Positions 8,379-17,531 of a stretch of 64,000 bases of DNA are shown in pieces. Location: NCBI GenBank assembly GCA_964517765.1, contig CAZFEN010000003.1, positions 22,456-86,455 of the forward strand, read 5' to 3'. Made by a program: the position numbers and the translations under genes. Positions within the stretch are counted from its first letter, which is position 1. Each line of letters begins with the position of its first letter. A model generated the notes under the pieces. The model made no database searches. It saw only the letters and a list, made by a program, of their open reading frames with translations, and was not told where the DNA came from. This DNA comes from Hydromicrobium sp964517765. Lineage in GTDB: Bacteria > Actinomycetota > Humimicrobiia > Humimicrobiales > Humimicrobiaceae.

Positions 8379-10409
8379 TTATTTTTTAACCTCTATATTT
8401 GTTATCTTCTTTATCCTTTTTATTTCATCTCTGATCATAGCAGCTTTCTCAAAGTTCAACTCTCTTGCCTCAAGATTCATCTCTTCCTCGAGGCCACTTA
8501 TTATAGTGGCAACTTCCGATGGTTCCATATCCAGTATTTTATCCTCACCGAATATCTTTTTCTTTTCGCTTACTTTTAAGTCAGCTCTTGTTTCTTTCTT
8601 CGATTTTATTCCTCTGCTGTATAATATGTCAGATATAGTCTTATTTATAGTTGTTGGCGTTATATTATGTTTCTTATTATATTCTATCTGAATTTCTCTT
8701 CTCCTGTTTGTTTCATATAATGCATTTTTTATAGAATCCGTTATATTATCTGCGTACATTATAACTATACCATTCACATTTCTTGCAGCTCTTCCTATAG
8801 TCTGTATAAGCGATATTTCCGATCTGAGGAATCCTTCTTTATCCGCATCCAGAATAGCTACCAGCGATACCTCCGGTAGGTCCAATCCTTCACGGAGCAG
8901 ATTTATACCAACCAGTACGTCGCATTCCCCTGTTCTTAAATACCTCAGTATTTCCACTCTCTCTAGAGTATCTATGGTAGAATGCAAGTATCTTACTTTT
9001 ATCTTCTTACTTGCCAGATAATCAGCCAGGTCTTCGGCCATTCTTTTTGTAAGAGTAGTTACCAGCGCCCTTTCGCCTCTGCTTATGACTTTCTTTATCT
9101 CATCCATCAGATCATCTATCTGACCTCTGGTTTTTCTCACATAGACCTGCGGATCGACCAGACCAGTGGGCCTGATTATCTGCTCCACAATCTGGTTACT
9201 CACCCTTCTCTCGTATGGTCCGGGGGTTGCTGAAGTAAATATCACTCTTCTGGCTTTAGACTCGAATTCTTCGAATCTTAATGGCCTATTATCCATCGCC
9301 GATGGGAGCCTGAATCCGTAATCTACAAGTGTTTGTTTTCTGGAATGATCGCCTTCATACATCCCTCTGATCTGAGGAATGGCAATATGAGATTCGTCTA
9401 TAACAACCAGGAAATCTTCTGGGAAAAAATCGAGCAGGGTGTTCGGTGCCTCTCCCGGTTTTTTCCCAAGTATGTGCCTCGAATAATTTTCGATACCGCC
9501 ACAAAATCCCAGTTCTGCTATCATCTCCATGTCGTATCTGGTCCTTGATTCCAATCTCTGGGCTTCCAGCAGTTTATCCGTATCTTTAAAATATTTTAGT
9601 CTTTCACTTAATTCTTCCTTTATTGTCCCGAGTGCTCTTTCTACCCATTCTGCTGTTGCCAGAAAATGAGTTGCCGGCGATATTATATAGGCTTCCTTAT
9701 CATCAAAGATTTCACCGGATACAGGATCGAACTCAACTATTCTTTCTAATTCATCTTCCAAAAGCTGGATTCTCACGGCCCTGTCCTGGTATGCAGGAAA
9801 TATTTCTATTGTGTCCCCTTTGACCCTGAATTTACCGTTTGTAAAATCATATTCATTTCTTTCATATCTTATATTTACCAGCTTATTTATTATTTCTTCT
9901 CTTGGGAACATCTCACCCGACCTCAAAATAATTCTCTGTTTTCCATATTCGGAAGGTGAACCCAGTCCATATATACAGGATACACTTGCAACCACTATTA
10001 CATCATTTCTTGTATAAAGGGAGTTAGTAGTGGATAATCTCAACTTTTCTATTTCTTCATTTATCGAAGTATCTTTCTCGATGTACATATCCTTACCGGG
10101 TAAATATGCTTCCGGCTGATAATAATCATAATAGCTTACGAAAAATTCAACTGCATTATCGGGAAAGAACTCTTTGAATTCATTACAGAGTTGAGCCGCA
10201 AGAGTTTTATTAGGAGCAAGAACCAGCGTGGGGATTTGAATATTTTTTATTACATTCGCTATAGAATAAGTCTTTCCTGAACCGGTGACTCCCAGCAGAC
10301 TCTGAAATTTAAGGTTATTCTTAATTCCTTCCGTTAATTGGCTTATAGCCTTCCCCTGGTCACCCTGGGGAGAGTAATTGGATACTATTTTAAATTGCGA
10401 ATCGGTCAT
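8379..10409 (-). CDS. uvrB: Excinuclease ABC subunit B
   Basis: Damage-verification helicase-like subunit of nucleotide excision repair; it receives lesion DNA from UvrA and recruits UvrC. The product is 676 residues. Walker A GVTGSGKT is at 40-47, the beta-hairpin that is inserted between the strands (YYDYYQPEAY) lies just after residue 90, and the DEXH-type box VVIDESH is near 336. A C-terminal UVR domain at about 635-670 is the docking site for UvrC. It begins 18 bases after coaE and ends 5 bases before uvrA. Confidence 0.99.
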   Translation of the reverse strand: MTDSQFKIVSNYSPQGDQGKAISQLTEGIKNNLKFQSLLGVTGSGKTYSIANVIKNIQIPTLVLAPNKTLAAQLCNEFKEFFPDNAVEFFVSYYDYYQPEAYLPGKDMYIEKDTSINEEIEKLRLSTTNSLYTRNDVIVVASVSCIYGLGSPSEYGKQRIILRSGEMFPREEIINKLVNIRYERNEYDFTNGKFRVKGDTIEIFPAYQDRAVRIQLLEDELERIVEFDPVSGEIFDDKEAYIISPATHFLATAEWVERALGTIKEELSERLKYFKDTDKLLEAQRLESRTRYDMEMIAELGFCGGIENYSRHILGKKPGEAPNTLLDFFPEDFLVVIDESHIAIPQIRGMYEGDHSRKQTLVDYGFRLPSAMDNRPLRFEEFESKARRVIFTSATPGPYERRVSNQIVEQIIRPTGLVDPQVYVRKTRGQIDDLMDEIKKVISRGERALVTTLTKRMAEDLADYLASKKIKVRYLHSTIDTLERVEILRYLRTGECDVLVGINLLREGLDLPEVSLVAILDADKEGFLRSEISLIQTIGRAARNVNGIVIMYADNITDSIKNALYETNRRREIQIEYNKKHNITPTTINKTISDILYSRGIKSKKETRADLKVSEKKKIFGEDKILDMEPSEVATIISGLEEEMNLEARELNFEKAAMIRDEIKRIKKITNIEVKK

Positions 10410-10427
10410 ATTTTTTTATTAATACAC

Positions 10428-11009
10428 TTAAATTTTTTCTAAGATCTTTTCAACTTTGCCAGGCAGATCTCTTTTAGAACCATTATTTTCAATTATAAAC
10501 GACACTTTTTCTTTTTTTATTTTAATATGCTGGCCTTTCATCCTTAATTTTACTTTTTTATCCGAAAAACCTTTACTCTTAAGAAAAGTCTCCCTCATTT
10601 TACCGGGTGCTTCAACCAGAATTATATAATCACAAAGCAGGTCCAATTTACAATCAAAGAGTACTGCTGCATCTATTATTATATAATCCTTATCCTGGTT
10701 CTTATTTAAAATATTTTCAACCTGATTTCTAATCAATGGAAACATCAAACCATTTAATTTTTTTAAATCCTTCTTACTTGAAAAAACTTTCTCTGCCAGA
10801 GATTCAAAAATCAGATCTCCTTCTGGTTCGAATATTTCATTTCCAAAAATAACTTTAAGTTTAATCAGGATTTCAGGATTTTTCGAATAGATACTTTTCG
10901 CCAGTTTATCTATGTCCAGTATCAGGACGTTTTTCTTTATTTTTTTTATAAAACCAGATACCGTACTTTTACCCGAAGCAATCCTGCCCGTGATTCCCAA
11001 TACTATTAT
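10428..11009 (-). CDS. coaE: Dephospho-CoA kinase, start codon uncertain
   Basis: Phosphorylates dephospho-CoA, the last step of coenzyme A synthesis. The P-loop GRIASGKST follows the family's opening strand. The usual family N-terminus reads Met-hydrophobic-hydrophobic-Gly-Leu-Thr-Gly. Here the frame reads Ile-Ile-Val-Leu-Gly-Ile-Thr-Gly with no ATG or GTG. The only standard start is a TTG at 10998-11000, 14 bases past the AGGAGG ribosome site and inside the first beta strand. ATA codons at 11007-11009 and 11004-11006 are 5 and 8 bases past the site and fit the family better, so the upstream one is used here as a working start. It follows rpsA and precedes uvrB, as in actinobacteria. Confidence 0.88.
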   Translation of the reverse strand: MIVLGITGRIASGKSTVSGFIKKIKKNVLILDIDKLAKSIYSKNPEILIKLKVIFGNEIFEPEGDLIFESLAEKVFSSKKDLKKLNGLMFPLIRNQVENILNKNQDKDYIIIDAAVLFDCKLDLLCDYIILVEAPGKMRETFLKSKGFSDKKVKLRMKGQHIKIKKEKVSFIIENNGSKRDLPGKVEKILEKI

Positions 11010-11163
11010 TGTATCCTCCTTCTATCTTTATAAGTCAATTATACCTTACTTATAAAAGAGTGGAATTAAATATGAAAAGATGGTTACAACCAATGGTTAT
11101 TAAAATAATTCTCGCGGTTCAGGCAGTTTTAAGATATAAACTAAAATGGCCGGAAATGGGACT

Positions 11164-12504
11164 TTAATCTATTTTAGCTTCGTCTTTCATTTCCTTGAGT
11201 ATTTCTTTTATCTGTCTTTTTTTACTGGATTCGTTATCTTCTGTTTCTTTGTTCTGGCTCTTTTCAGCTTCTTTGCCAGAGATTTCTTCTTTCTCATCAG
11301 TTTTCTTTGAATCTTTTTTAGAAGTTTCCTTTTTTACACTTTTTTTACCTGATTTTGAATCCCTGGCTTCTTTATCTTCTTCTTTTTCTTCGATTGGATT
11401 TTCAACCTGTTTGACACTAAAAGCCATTCTTCTTTTATCAAAATCTATATCAATGATCCTTACCATTAATTCATCCCCGATTTTTGCAGCATCACTGGGT
11501 CTTTTTACCGTTTCCGGGCTTAACTCCGATATATGTACCAGACCCTCCAGGTCCCCTTCTACCTGAACAAATAAACCGAATTTTACAATACGGGTTACTT
11601 TGCCCTTGACAATATCTTTAACCGAATAATTTTTTATTTTCTCAAGCCATGGATCTTTCTGGGTTTGTTTCAGGCCCAGGGACAATCTTTGCTTTTCATA
11701 ATCGATATCCAGTATCTCCACATCTACTTCTTGATTGACGCTGACCACTTCGGAAGGATGCTTCACGTGGTTCCAGGAAAGTTCCGATATATGCACCAGC
11801 CCGTCGACACCCTCGACGTCCACAAATGCTCCGAATTCCGCAATACTTGTGATTATTCCCTTCCTTATTTGCCCTACTTCCATTTTATTAAGTATTTCTT
11901 TTCGCTGTTCTTTTCTTTCACCTTCTATGATTGCTTTCCTGGATAGGACAACATTATTCCTGTTCCTGTCCACTTCTATGATCTTACATGTACACTTTTC
12001 GCCAATATAAGATTCCAAATCTTTAGTTTTTCTTACATCTATCAAGGACGCAGGTAAAAATCCCCTTAAGCCTATATCTACTATCAGGCCTCCTTTTACA
12101 CATTCTATGATCTCCCCTTCAACGGTATCTCCACCCTGGTATATTTTTTCTATCCTGTCAAAATTCTGCTCCACTTCCGCTCTCTTTTTGGATAATATCA
12201 ACCTCCCATCCTGATCTTCCTTCTGCATTACCATTATTTCTATCTCATCATCCACCTTTAGAACATTTTCGGGTTTGACATCGTTCCTTATAGAAAGTTC
12301 GTTTATCGGTATAACTCCTTCGGATTTGAATCCTACGTCGACCAGGATCTCGTCTTTGTCGATTTTTACCACTCTGCCCCTTATCACATCGCCATCATTC
12401 AAATCAATCATGGTAAGGTCATAATTGGGGACCATCTTACCATCCTTGTTTTCTATCATGCAATTGTCATTCGTTAGTTTTCCGTAAAAATTATTATCGG
12501 TCAT
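11164..12504 (-). CDS. rpsA: 30S ribosomal protein S1, four S1 domains
   Basis: RNA-binding ribosomal protein that helps mRNA engage the small subunit. The 446-residue product has four S1 beta-barrel repeats at about 37-106, 124-190, 210-279 and 296-365, the last two carrying the canonical GLVHISELS signature. A low-complexity tail rich in Lys, Glu, Asp and Ser follows from 370. Four repeats match actinobacterial S1 proteins, whereas E. coli has six. It sits between polA and coaE, the actinobacterial order. The GGAG upstream of the ATG is about 15 bases away, further than usual. Confidence 0.96.
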   Translation of the reverse strand: MTDNNFYGKLTNDNCMIENKDGKMVPNYDLTMIDLNDGDVIRGRVVKIDKDEILVDVGFKSEGVIPINELSIRNDVKPENVLKVDDEIEIMVMQKEDQDGRLILSKKRAEVEQNFDRIEKIYQGGDTVEGEIIECVKGGLIVDIGLRGFLPASLIDVRKTKDLESYIGEKCTCKIIEVDRNRNNVVLSRKAIIEGERKEQRKEILNKMEVGQIRKGIITSIAEFGAFVDVEGVDGLVHISELSWNHVKHPSEVVSVNQEVDVEILDIDYEKQRLSLGLKQTQKDPWLEKIKNYSVKDIVKGKVTRIVKFGLFVQVEGDLEGLVHISELSPETVKRPSDAAKIGDELMVRIIDIDFDKRRMAFSVKQVENPIEEKEEDKEARDSKSGKKSVKKETSKKDSKKTDEKEEISGKEAEKSQNKETEDNESSKKRQIKEILKEMKDEAKID

Positions 12505-12586
12505 AGTTAATAAATCATTCTCCTTTTTTAATATTCGAAAAGGATAACATGCGTGAAAATAATAATCAATATTATAAAATATTTTT

Positions 12587-15325
12587 CTAAATATACCAAT
12601 TTTTGCCCGTTTTTATGTCCACTTTGAGTTTCACATTCAAATTCACACAATTTTCCATTGATTCAATGACCATTTGCTTTACTTTATCAAGATCTTTCTC
12701 TTTTAATTCCAGTACCAGTTCATCATGTACATGAAGTATGATATTGCTGTCTATTCCGGTCGCCTTAAGTCCGTTAAAAAGCAAAACAGTGGATAATTTC
12801 ATTATGTCGGCAGCACTCCCCTGTATGGGAGTATTTATTGCAAATCTTTCCCCAAGACTCCTAACGCGGACATTAGTGCTTCCGAGTTCCCTCAAATATC
12901 TCTTTCTTCCAAAAATAGTGGTTGAGTAACCCTTTTTATACGCATCGTCTATTAAAAATTTCAAATATTTTTTTACTCCCGAATAACGGTTAAAATATTT
13001 TTGAATGTACTCTCTTGCTTCTTCCTCCGATATCGAAAGCCTGCTCATAAGACCATATTCTGTCATACCGTATATTATTCCGAAATTTATAGTTTTTGCT
13101 TTTCTTCTCAGATTCTCATCGACTTTATCATAACTTACCCCGAATATCTCCGAAGCTGTATGCGTGTGAATATCTTCCTCCTGCCTAAATGAATCTATAA
13201 GATTTTTATCTTCGGAAAGGTGAGCAAGTACCCTTAACTCTATCTGGGAATAATCCGATGCGAGTATCAGATCATAACCTTTCCCGGGTATAAAAGCTTT
13301 TCTTATCTGTTTCCCGTAATCTGTCCTTACCGGGATATTCTGAAGATTGGGATCACTGCTGCTTATCCTTCCGGTAGATGTTCCCAGCTGGTGGTATGTT
13401 GTATGAACCCGAGAGTCCCCGGGATCGATCAGGCAGGGTAAGACATCTATATAAGTATTTTTTAATTTGGTTTTTTCTCTAAAGTCCAGTATTTTCTCTA
13501 TTACCGGAGAACTATCATAAATAGCCTTAAGTGTCCCTGCATCCGTGGATAATCCTGTTTTGGTTTTTTTCATGGCAGGAAGCTTCATCTTTTTATAGAG
13601 GACTTCGGATAATTGCTGGGAAGAATTTATATTAAACTCGCCACCACAAATTTTATGAATTTCTTTCCTGAGCCCCTCTATGTCCTTTTCATATTCCTTG
13701 ATCAAACCATTCAGATATTTTTTATCTATGTTGACGCCCTTATATTCTATTTCGGCAAGCACCTTTATGAGAGGTTCTTCTATCTGCCAGTATAGTTTTT
13801 CCATATCCTCTTTCTTTAATTCTTCCAGAAATCTTTTCCCCAAATTTTCATAAAGGCCCAGCTTTTTTAAGATTACATCTAATTTTTCCTTATCCATTTT
13901 TGTTTTCTGCTTATCATCCTCATACAGATCCAGTTTTAATTGCTTTTTCGTCTCTGTTTTTTTAAATCCTGTACTGCCATCATCTTTGAACTCAATATCT
14001 TTTATTTCTATATTCAGGAGATCTTTAATTATCTCATCCAGAGTAACGGTAGACTTAACAGGATTTAATATCAGGTATAGTATTTTGTAATCTATAAACT
14101 TACCATTTAAAATAATGCCGTAGCTTTTCAGGATTTTATATATTCTTTTAAAATCGAAACCGGTTTTTTTTATTTTTTTATTTTCCAGTACTTTTTTTAA
14201 ATCCTCTTTTAACTCTTCCCTTACAAGGTCGCCTGTTTTAATTAAAAATGCATCGCCTTGCCCGTAATGTAAAATAATACCCTCGAATATATCTTCGGGG
14301 CACCATTCAGCTATATACATACTTTCAGCTGCATTTTTACTCAAGCCTCCAGGATTTAAATTCAGAGTTAAATGTTTAAAAACCGTTTTATCGATTGCTC
14401 TTCTGTCTGCAGGGATTCCTTCTTTGAAATCGATCTTATCTTTAAGACTTGTGAGTTTCTTTTCCAGAGATTTAAACTCAAGACTTTCGAATAACTGTTT
14501 GACTCTATCAAAACTGACATCTTTAAAACTGCTGTCAACAATATTTTCAATATTTAAGTCACCGGGCATCTTTAGTTGAGTAAGTTCTTTGCTTAATACG
14601 GCAATATCTTTATTTTTTACAAGCATTTCTTTTAGTCTCGGATTTGCTATTTTATCGATATTTGAATAAATCTCTTCGACAGAACCATATTCCCTTACCA
14701 GTGATCTGGCTGTTTTTGGTCCAATTCCCGGAATACCGGGTATATTATCGGAACTATCTCCCATCAGGGCAAGCAGATCTTTTACATTTTCCGGTTTGAC
14801 ACCAAGTTTTTCCTCTACTTTAAACCTATCCATCAATACGGTATCCGTAATACCCTGTTTAATGGCCATTACTCTTACATTACCGGAAACCAGTTGCAGT
14901 ATATCTTTGTCACCAGTCAATATGATTACTTCATCGAATTGATTTTTGATTTTATCCGTTATATCCGCGAGTATGTCATCTGCCTCAAATCCTTCTTTTT
15001 CCAGATAAACAATATTGAATGCATCCAGGACCTCTTTTATCAGGGGAAATTGTTCGGACAACTCAGTGGGCATTTTTTTTCTTTTTATTTTATACTGATC
15101 GAACATCCTGTGCCTGAACGTGGGGACCTTACTGTCAAAAGCGCATATTATAGTATCCGGATATTGATCCTCTATGAGTCTTAACAACATATTGGTAAAA
15201 CCAAGAACAGCATTGGTAGCGGTACCCGATGAAGTGGATATATTTTCGGGTATAGCATAGAATGCCCTGTATGCAATATTATTCCCATCTATAAGGATAA
15301 TTTTACTGTTCTTTTTACTTTTCAA
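12587..15325 (-). CDS. polA: DNA polymerase I
   Basis: Repair and Okazaki-fragment polymerase. The 912-residue product begins at a TTG with an AGGT-type ribosome site. The 5' nuclease domain covers about 1-290 (ILIDGNNIAYRAFYA, SDNIPGIPGIGPKTA). The 3'-5' exonuclease-like region (about 310-500) lacks recognisable DxE metal ligands, so proofreading is probably inactive, as in many Gram-positive enzymes. The polymerase carries motif A (ASDYSQIELRVLAH), motif B (RRKAKTINFGIIYG) and motif C (HVHDE at 865-869). It heads the polA-rpsA-coaE-uvrB-uvrA-uvrC run. Confidence 0.98.
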   Translation of the reverse strand: MKSKKNSKIILIDGNNIAYRAFYAIPENISTSSGTATNAVLGFTNMLLRLIEDQYPDTIICAFDSKVPTFRHRMFDQYKIKRKKMPTELSEQFPLIKEVLDAFNIVYLEKEGFEADDILADITDKIKNQFDEVIILTGDKDILQLVSGNVRVMAIKQGITDTVLMDRFKVEEKLGVKPENVKDLLALMGDSSDNIPGIPGIGPKTARSLVREYGSVEEIYSNIDKIANPRLKEMLVKNKDIAVLSKELTQLKMPGDLNIENIVDSSFKDVSFDRVKQLFESLEFKSLEKKLTSLKDKIDFKEGIPADRRAIDKTVFKHLTLNLNPGGLSKNAAESMYIAEWCPEDIFEGIILHYGQGDAFLIKTGDLVREELKEDLKKVLENKKIKKTGFDFKRIYKILKSYGIILNGKFIDYKILYLILNPVKSTVTLDEIIKDLLNIEIKDIEFKDDGSTGFKKTETKKQLKLDLYEDDKQKTKMDKEKLDVILKKLGLYENLGKRFLEELKKEDMEKLYWQIEEPLIKVLAEIEYKGVNIDKKYLNGLIKEYEKDIEGLRKEIHKICGGEFNINSSQQLSEVLYKKMKLPAMKKTKTGLSTDAGTLKAIYDSSPVIEKILDFREKTKLKNTYIDVLPCLIDPGDSRVHTTYHQLGTSTGRISSSDPNLQNIPVRTDYGKQIRKAFIPGKGYDLILASDYSQIELRVLAHLSEDKNLIDSFRQEEDIHTHTASEIFGVSYDKVDENLRRKAKTINFGIIYGMTEYGLMSRLSISEEEAREYIQKYFNRYSGVKKYLKFLIDDAYKKGYSTTIFGRKRYLRELGSTNVRVRSLGERFAINTPIQGSAADIMKLSTVLLFNGLKATGIDSNIILHVHDELVLELKEKDLDKVKQMVIESMENCVNLNVKLKVDIKTGKNWYI

Positions 15326-15497
15326 TTAAAATCTACCTGACTTTTAAAAAATATTTATTAATTAAATCTTTTGAACTTTTTTATTATAAAAATCTGATAT
15401 TCTGAAAAATAATAAAATTTCGTCTGATATTAATGTGTTTTAATATTATATCATTTAAGAAAAATAATTTTGTTAGGATAATGCGCCTGGCAGAAAC

Positions 15498-15543
15498 ATA
15501 AAAAAAGCGTCATCAAATTTCATAGAAATTTAATAACGCTTCG
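15498..15543 (-). terminator. Rho-independent terminator, probably of the his-pfkA transcript
   Basis: Minus-strand hairpin with an outer stem AAGCGT/ACGCTT (15505-15510 with 15536-15541) and an inner stem AAATTTC/GAAATTT, followed on the minus strand by a run of about seven T (15500-15506). It lies downstream of pfkA, beyond the divergently oriented tRNA-Leu gene, and upstream of polA. It would stop pfkA read-through before polA. Confidence 0.75.
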
Positions 15544-15720
15544 TGAGTAAAACTATAATAAATTATTATACAATTGTCAATGTTAATATCCTGCAATATC
15601 TTACAATAGCCGATAAGGGATCCTCTGCGTTATATCCAGGCCAGTGGCCCGGTGTATAATTTTTATTTATTTCTAATACCATGAAGGAGATGCAAGCAGA
15701 CTGGTAATTTACAGCAATTC

Positions 15721-15749
15721 TTGATAATAATCCGGATAAATTGTATTAT
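15721..15749 (+). promoter_or_regulatory. Sigma-70-type promoter of tRNA-Leu
   Basis: The -35 TTGATA (15721-15726) and -10 TATTAT (15744-15749) are separated by exactly 17 bases. The expected start near 15756 is only about 2 bases upstream of the mature tRNA 5' end at 15758. Confidence 0.75.
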
Positions 15750-15757
15750 TTTAGAGC

Positions 15758-15846
15758 GCCGAAGTGGCGGAACTGGCAGACGCGCTGGACTCAAAATCCA
15801 GTGGACCGCGAGGTTCGTGTCGGTTCGACCCCGACCTTCGGCACCA
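15758..15846 (+). tRNA. tRNA-Leu(CAA)
   Basis: An 89-base class II tRNA with encoded CCA. The acceptor stem GCCGAAG pairs with CTTCGGC. The anticodon arm CTGGA-CTCAAAA-TCCAG gives anticodon CAA, which reads UUG. A long variable arm follows, then a T arm containing GGTTCGACC. It is on the plus strand between the minus-strand genes pfkA and polA and has its own promoter. Discriminator A and the long variable arm support leucine. Confidence 0.97.
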
Positions 15847-15858
15847 TAACAATCTTTT

Positions 15859-16824
15859 TCATAGAGCAAGTATATGAGCAAGTTTATATAATTCCTTGTC
15901 TATACCTTTTTTTATCTCAAAAATATCTTCGAATTTAGATGTTTCTATTTTCATACTTTTAATACCGACCATACAGTCACTCTCACCTTCCAGTAAGAGG
16001 TCTACTGCTTTTTTGCCAAATTCCGCTGCAAGTATCCTATCCAGAGCAGAAGGAGAACCTCCCCTCTGTATATGGCCAAGTACCGATACTCTGACTTCAT
16101 GACCTACTAGTAATTTTATAGAGGAAGCGACATCACCTGCACTGCATACTCCCTCGGATACTATTATCAGCGTATGCCTCTTACCTTCTCTATGGTTTTT
16201 TATATCTTTTGCAATCTTGACCAGGTCGACTTTTATTTCAGGAATTAGTATGTAATCGGCTCCACATGCAATCCCTGTATTGACTGCTATTATTCCCGAT
16301 TCTCTTCCCATAACCTCTACTACGAATATTCTTTCATGAGAAGATGCGGTATCTCTGATTTTAGAGATTATACCGATTATTACATTAAGTGCCGTATCAA
16401 AACCTATGCTATTGTCGGTCCCTGCAATATCGTTATCTATTGTAGCAGGAATTCCAACCACCTGGACTCCCTGTCCGTGGAGATCATGGGCTCCTTTGAA
16501 AGATCCGTCTCCGCCAACAACAATCAGCCCTTCTATTTTGTTTTTTTTCAAATTGGCTATAGCCTTTTCCTGCCCTTCTCTGCATTTGAATTCTTCCGAC
16601 CTTGCAGAATAAAGGAAAGTGCCGCCTCTATCTATGATTCCTCCTACCGAATTTAGATCCAGTACCGCAAAATCGTTAGCAATCAGTCCCTTATATCCTT
16701 CGTAAAATCCATAAACATCCAGCTTGCAATATATCGCATATCTGGTAACCGTTCTTATAACAGCATTCATCCCGCTTGCATCTCCACCACTTGTTAAAAG
16801 TGCGATTCTTCTTTTTTCACCCAC
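15859..16824 (-). CDS. pfkA: ATP-dependent 6-phosphofructokinase
   Basis: Phosphorylates fructose 6-phosphate, the committed step of glycolysis. Counting from a longer possible GTG start at 16833, LTSGGDASGMN lies at 13-23, GGDGS at 107-111 (a Gly here is typical of ATP- rather than pyrophosphate-dependent enzymes) and catalytic TIDND at 131-135. The preferred start is the GTG at 16822-16824, because the AAGGAG ribosome site is 8 bases upstream of it. That gives 321 residues, the usual bacterial length. It is 13 bases downstream of hisIE, at the end of the histidine operon, which is an unusual place for pfkA. Confidence 0.95.
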   Translation of the reverse strand: MGEKRRIALLTSGGDASGMNAVIRTVTRYAIYCKLDVYGFYEGYKGLIANDFAVLDLNSVGGIIDRGGTFLYSARSEEFKCREGQEKAIANLKKNKIEGLIVVGGDGSFKGAHDLHGQGVQVVGIPATIDNDIAGTDNSIGFDTALNVIIGIISKIRDTASSHERIFVVEVMGRESGIIAVNTGIACGADYILIPEIKVDLVKIAKDIKNHREGKRHTLIIVSEGVCSAGDVASSIKLLVGHEVRVSVLGHIQRGGSPSALDRILAAEFGKKAVDLLLEGESDCMVGIKSMKIETSKFEDIFEIKKGIDKELYKLAHILAL

Positions 16825-16837
16825 AGCGTTCACTCCT

Positions 16838-17494
16838 TTACTTTCTTCTGCTTTTTAATTCGCCAAATACTTCTTCGAGGGTAATCTTTTTTTCAACCAT
16901 CAGTACCAGTAAATGATAGATCATATCAGATATTTCGTTTATCATATCCTTCTTGCCCTGGTGTTTCGAAGACAGAACAACTTCCATGCTTTCTTCTCCG
17001 AATTTCTTTATTATTTCATCCAGTCCTTTTTTATGAAGCGAATATGTATATGAATCCGAAATTTTATTTCTTATTCTTCCTTCTATAACGCTATATAACT
17101 CGTCCAGTATATTCTCTTTTGAGCTTTCCTTGAAATATCTATCAAAATCCAGATCCTTCTCGATATCTTTAAGTTTTCTGTAAAAGCAGCTTTTATTTCC
17201 TGTATGGCAGGCATTTCCTACCTGTTCCACACTGACAAGCAGAGAATTTCCATAACAATCATATTTTATACTTTTTATTTTCTGTATGTTCCCGGATGAT
17301 TCGCCTTTTTTCCACAAGCTTCTTCTGGTTCTGCTCCAGAACCATGTAAATCCGGTATCCAGACTTTTTGCCAGGGATTGCCTGCTCATATATGCAAGCA
17401 TAAGAACCTCACCTGTCTTATGATCCTGAATAATGGCCGGGACCAGACCAATTTTATCGTTATTTTCTTTGCCGGTTTTATTATTTTTTTTCAT
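16838..17494 (-). CDS. hisIE: Bifunctional PR-AMP cyclohydrolase / PR-ATP pyrophosphatase
   Basis: Carries out the second and third steps of histidine synthesis: the pyrophosphohydrolase forms PR-AMP and the cyclohydrolase opens its ring. The N-terminal HisI domain (about 15-115) has the FWSRTRRSLWKKGESSGN signature, here split as FWSRTRRSLW then KKGESSGN. Its zinc ligands would be Cys80, Cys96 and Cys103, with His97. The HisE domain is about 125-218 (KKFGEESMEVVL, EISDMIYHLLVLM). The usual DCDxD metal site reads D79-C-Y-G-N83, so two of the three Asp ligands are replaced. It lies between hisF and pfkA. Confidence 0.95.
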   Translation of the reverse strand: MKKNNKTGKENNDKIGLVPAIIQDHKTGEVLMLAYMSRQSLAKSLDTGFTWFWSRTRRSLWKKGESSGNIQKIKSIKYDCYGNSLLVSVEQVGNACHTGNKSCFYRKLKDIEKDLDFDRYFKESSKENILDELYSVIEGRIRNKISDSYTYSLHKKGLDEIIKKFGEESMEVVLSSKHQGKKDMINEISDMIYHLLVLMVEKKITLEEVFGELKSRRK

Positions 17495-17531
17495 AATATC
17501 AATTCATCCATTTATTTTAATATTTTTTTAT

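Noticed and set aside
11072..11167. 31-codon plus-strand frame between coaE and rpsA
   Set aside because: Only a weak GAGTGG site, no promoter pattern, and it ends inside the rpsA 3' end on the opposite strand; not enough to call it a gene.
15663..15881. 72-codon minus-strand frame across tRNA-Leu
   Set aside because: It is the antisense translation of the tRNA gene (the usual GRGRTDT-type artefact) and has no ribosome site.
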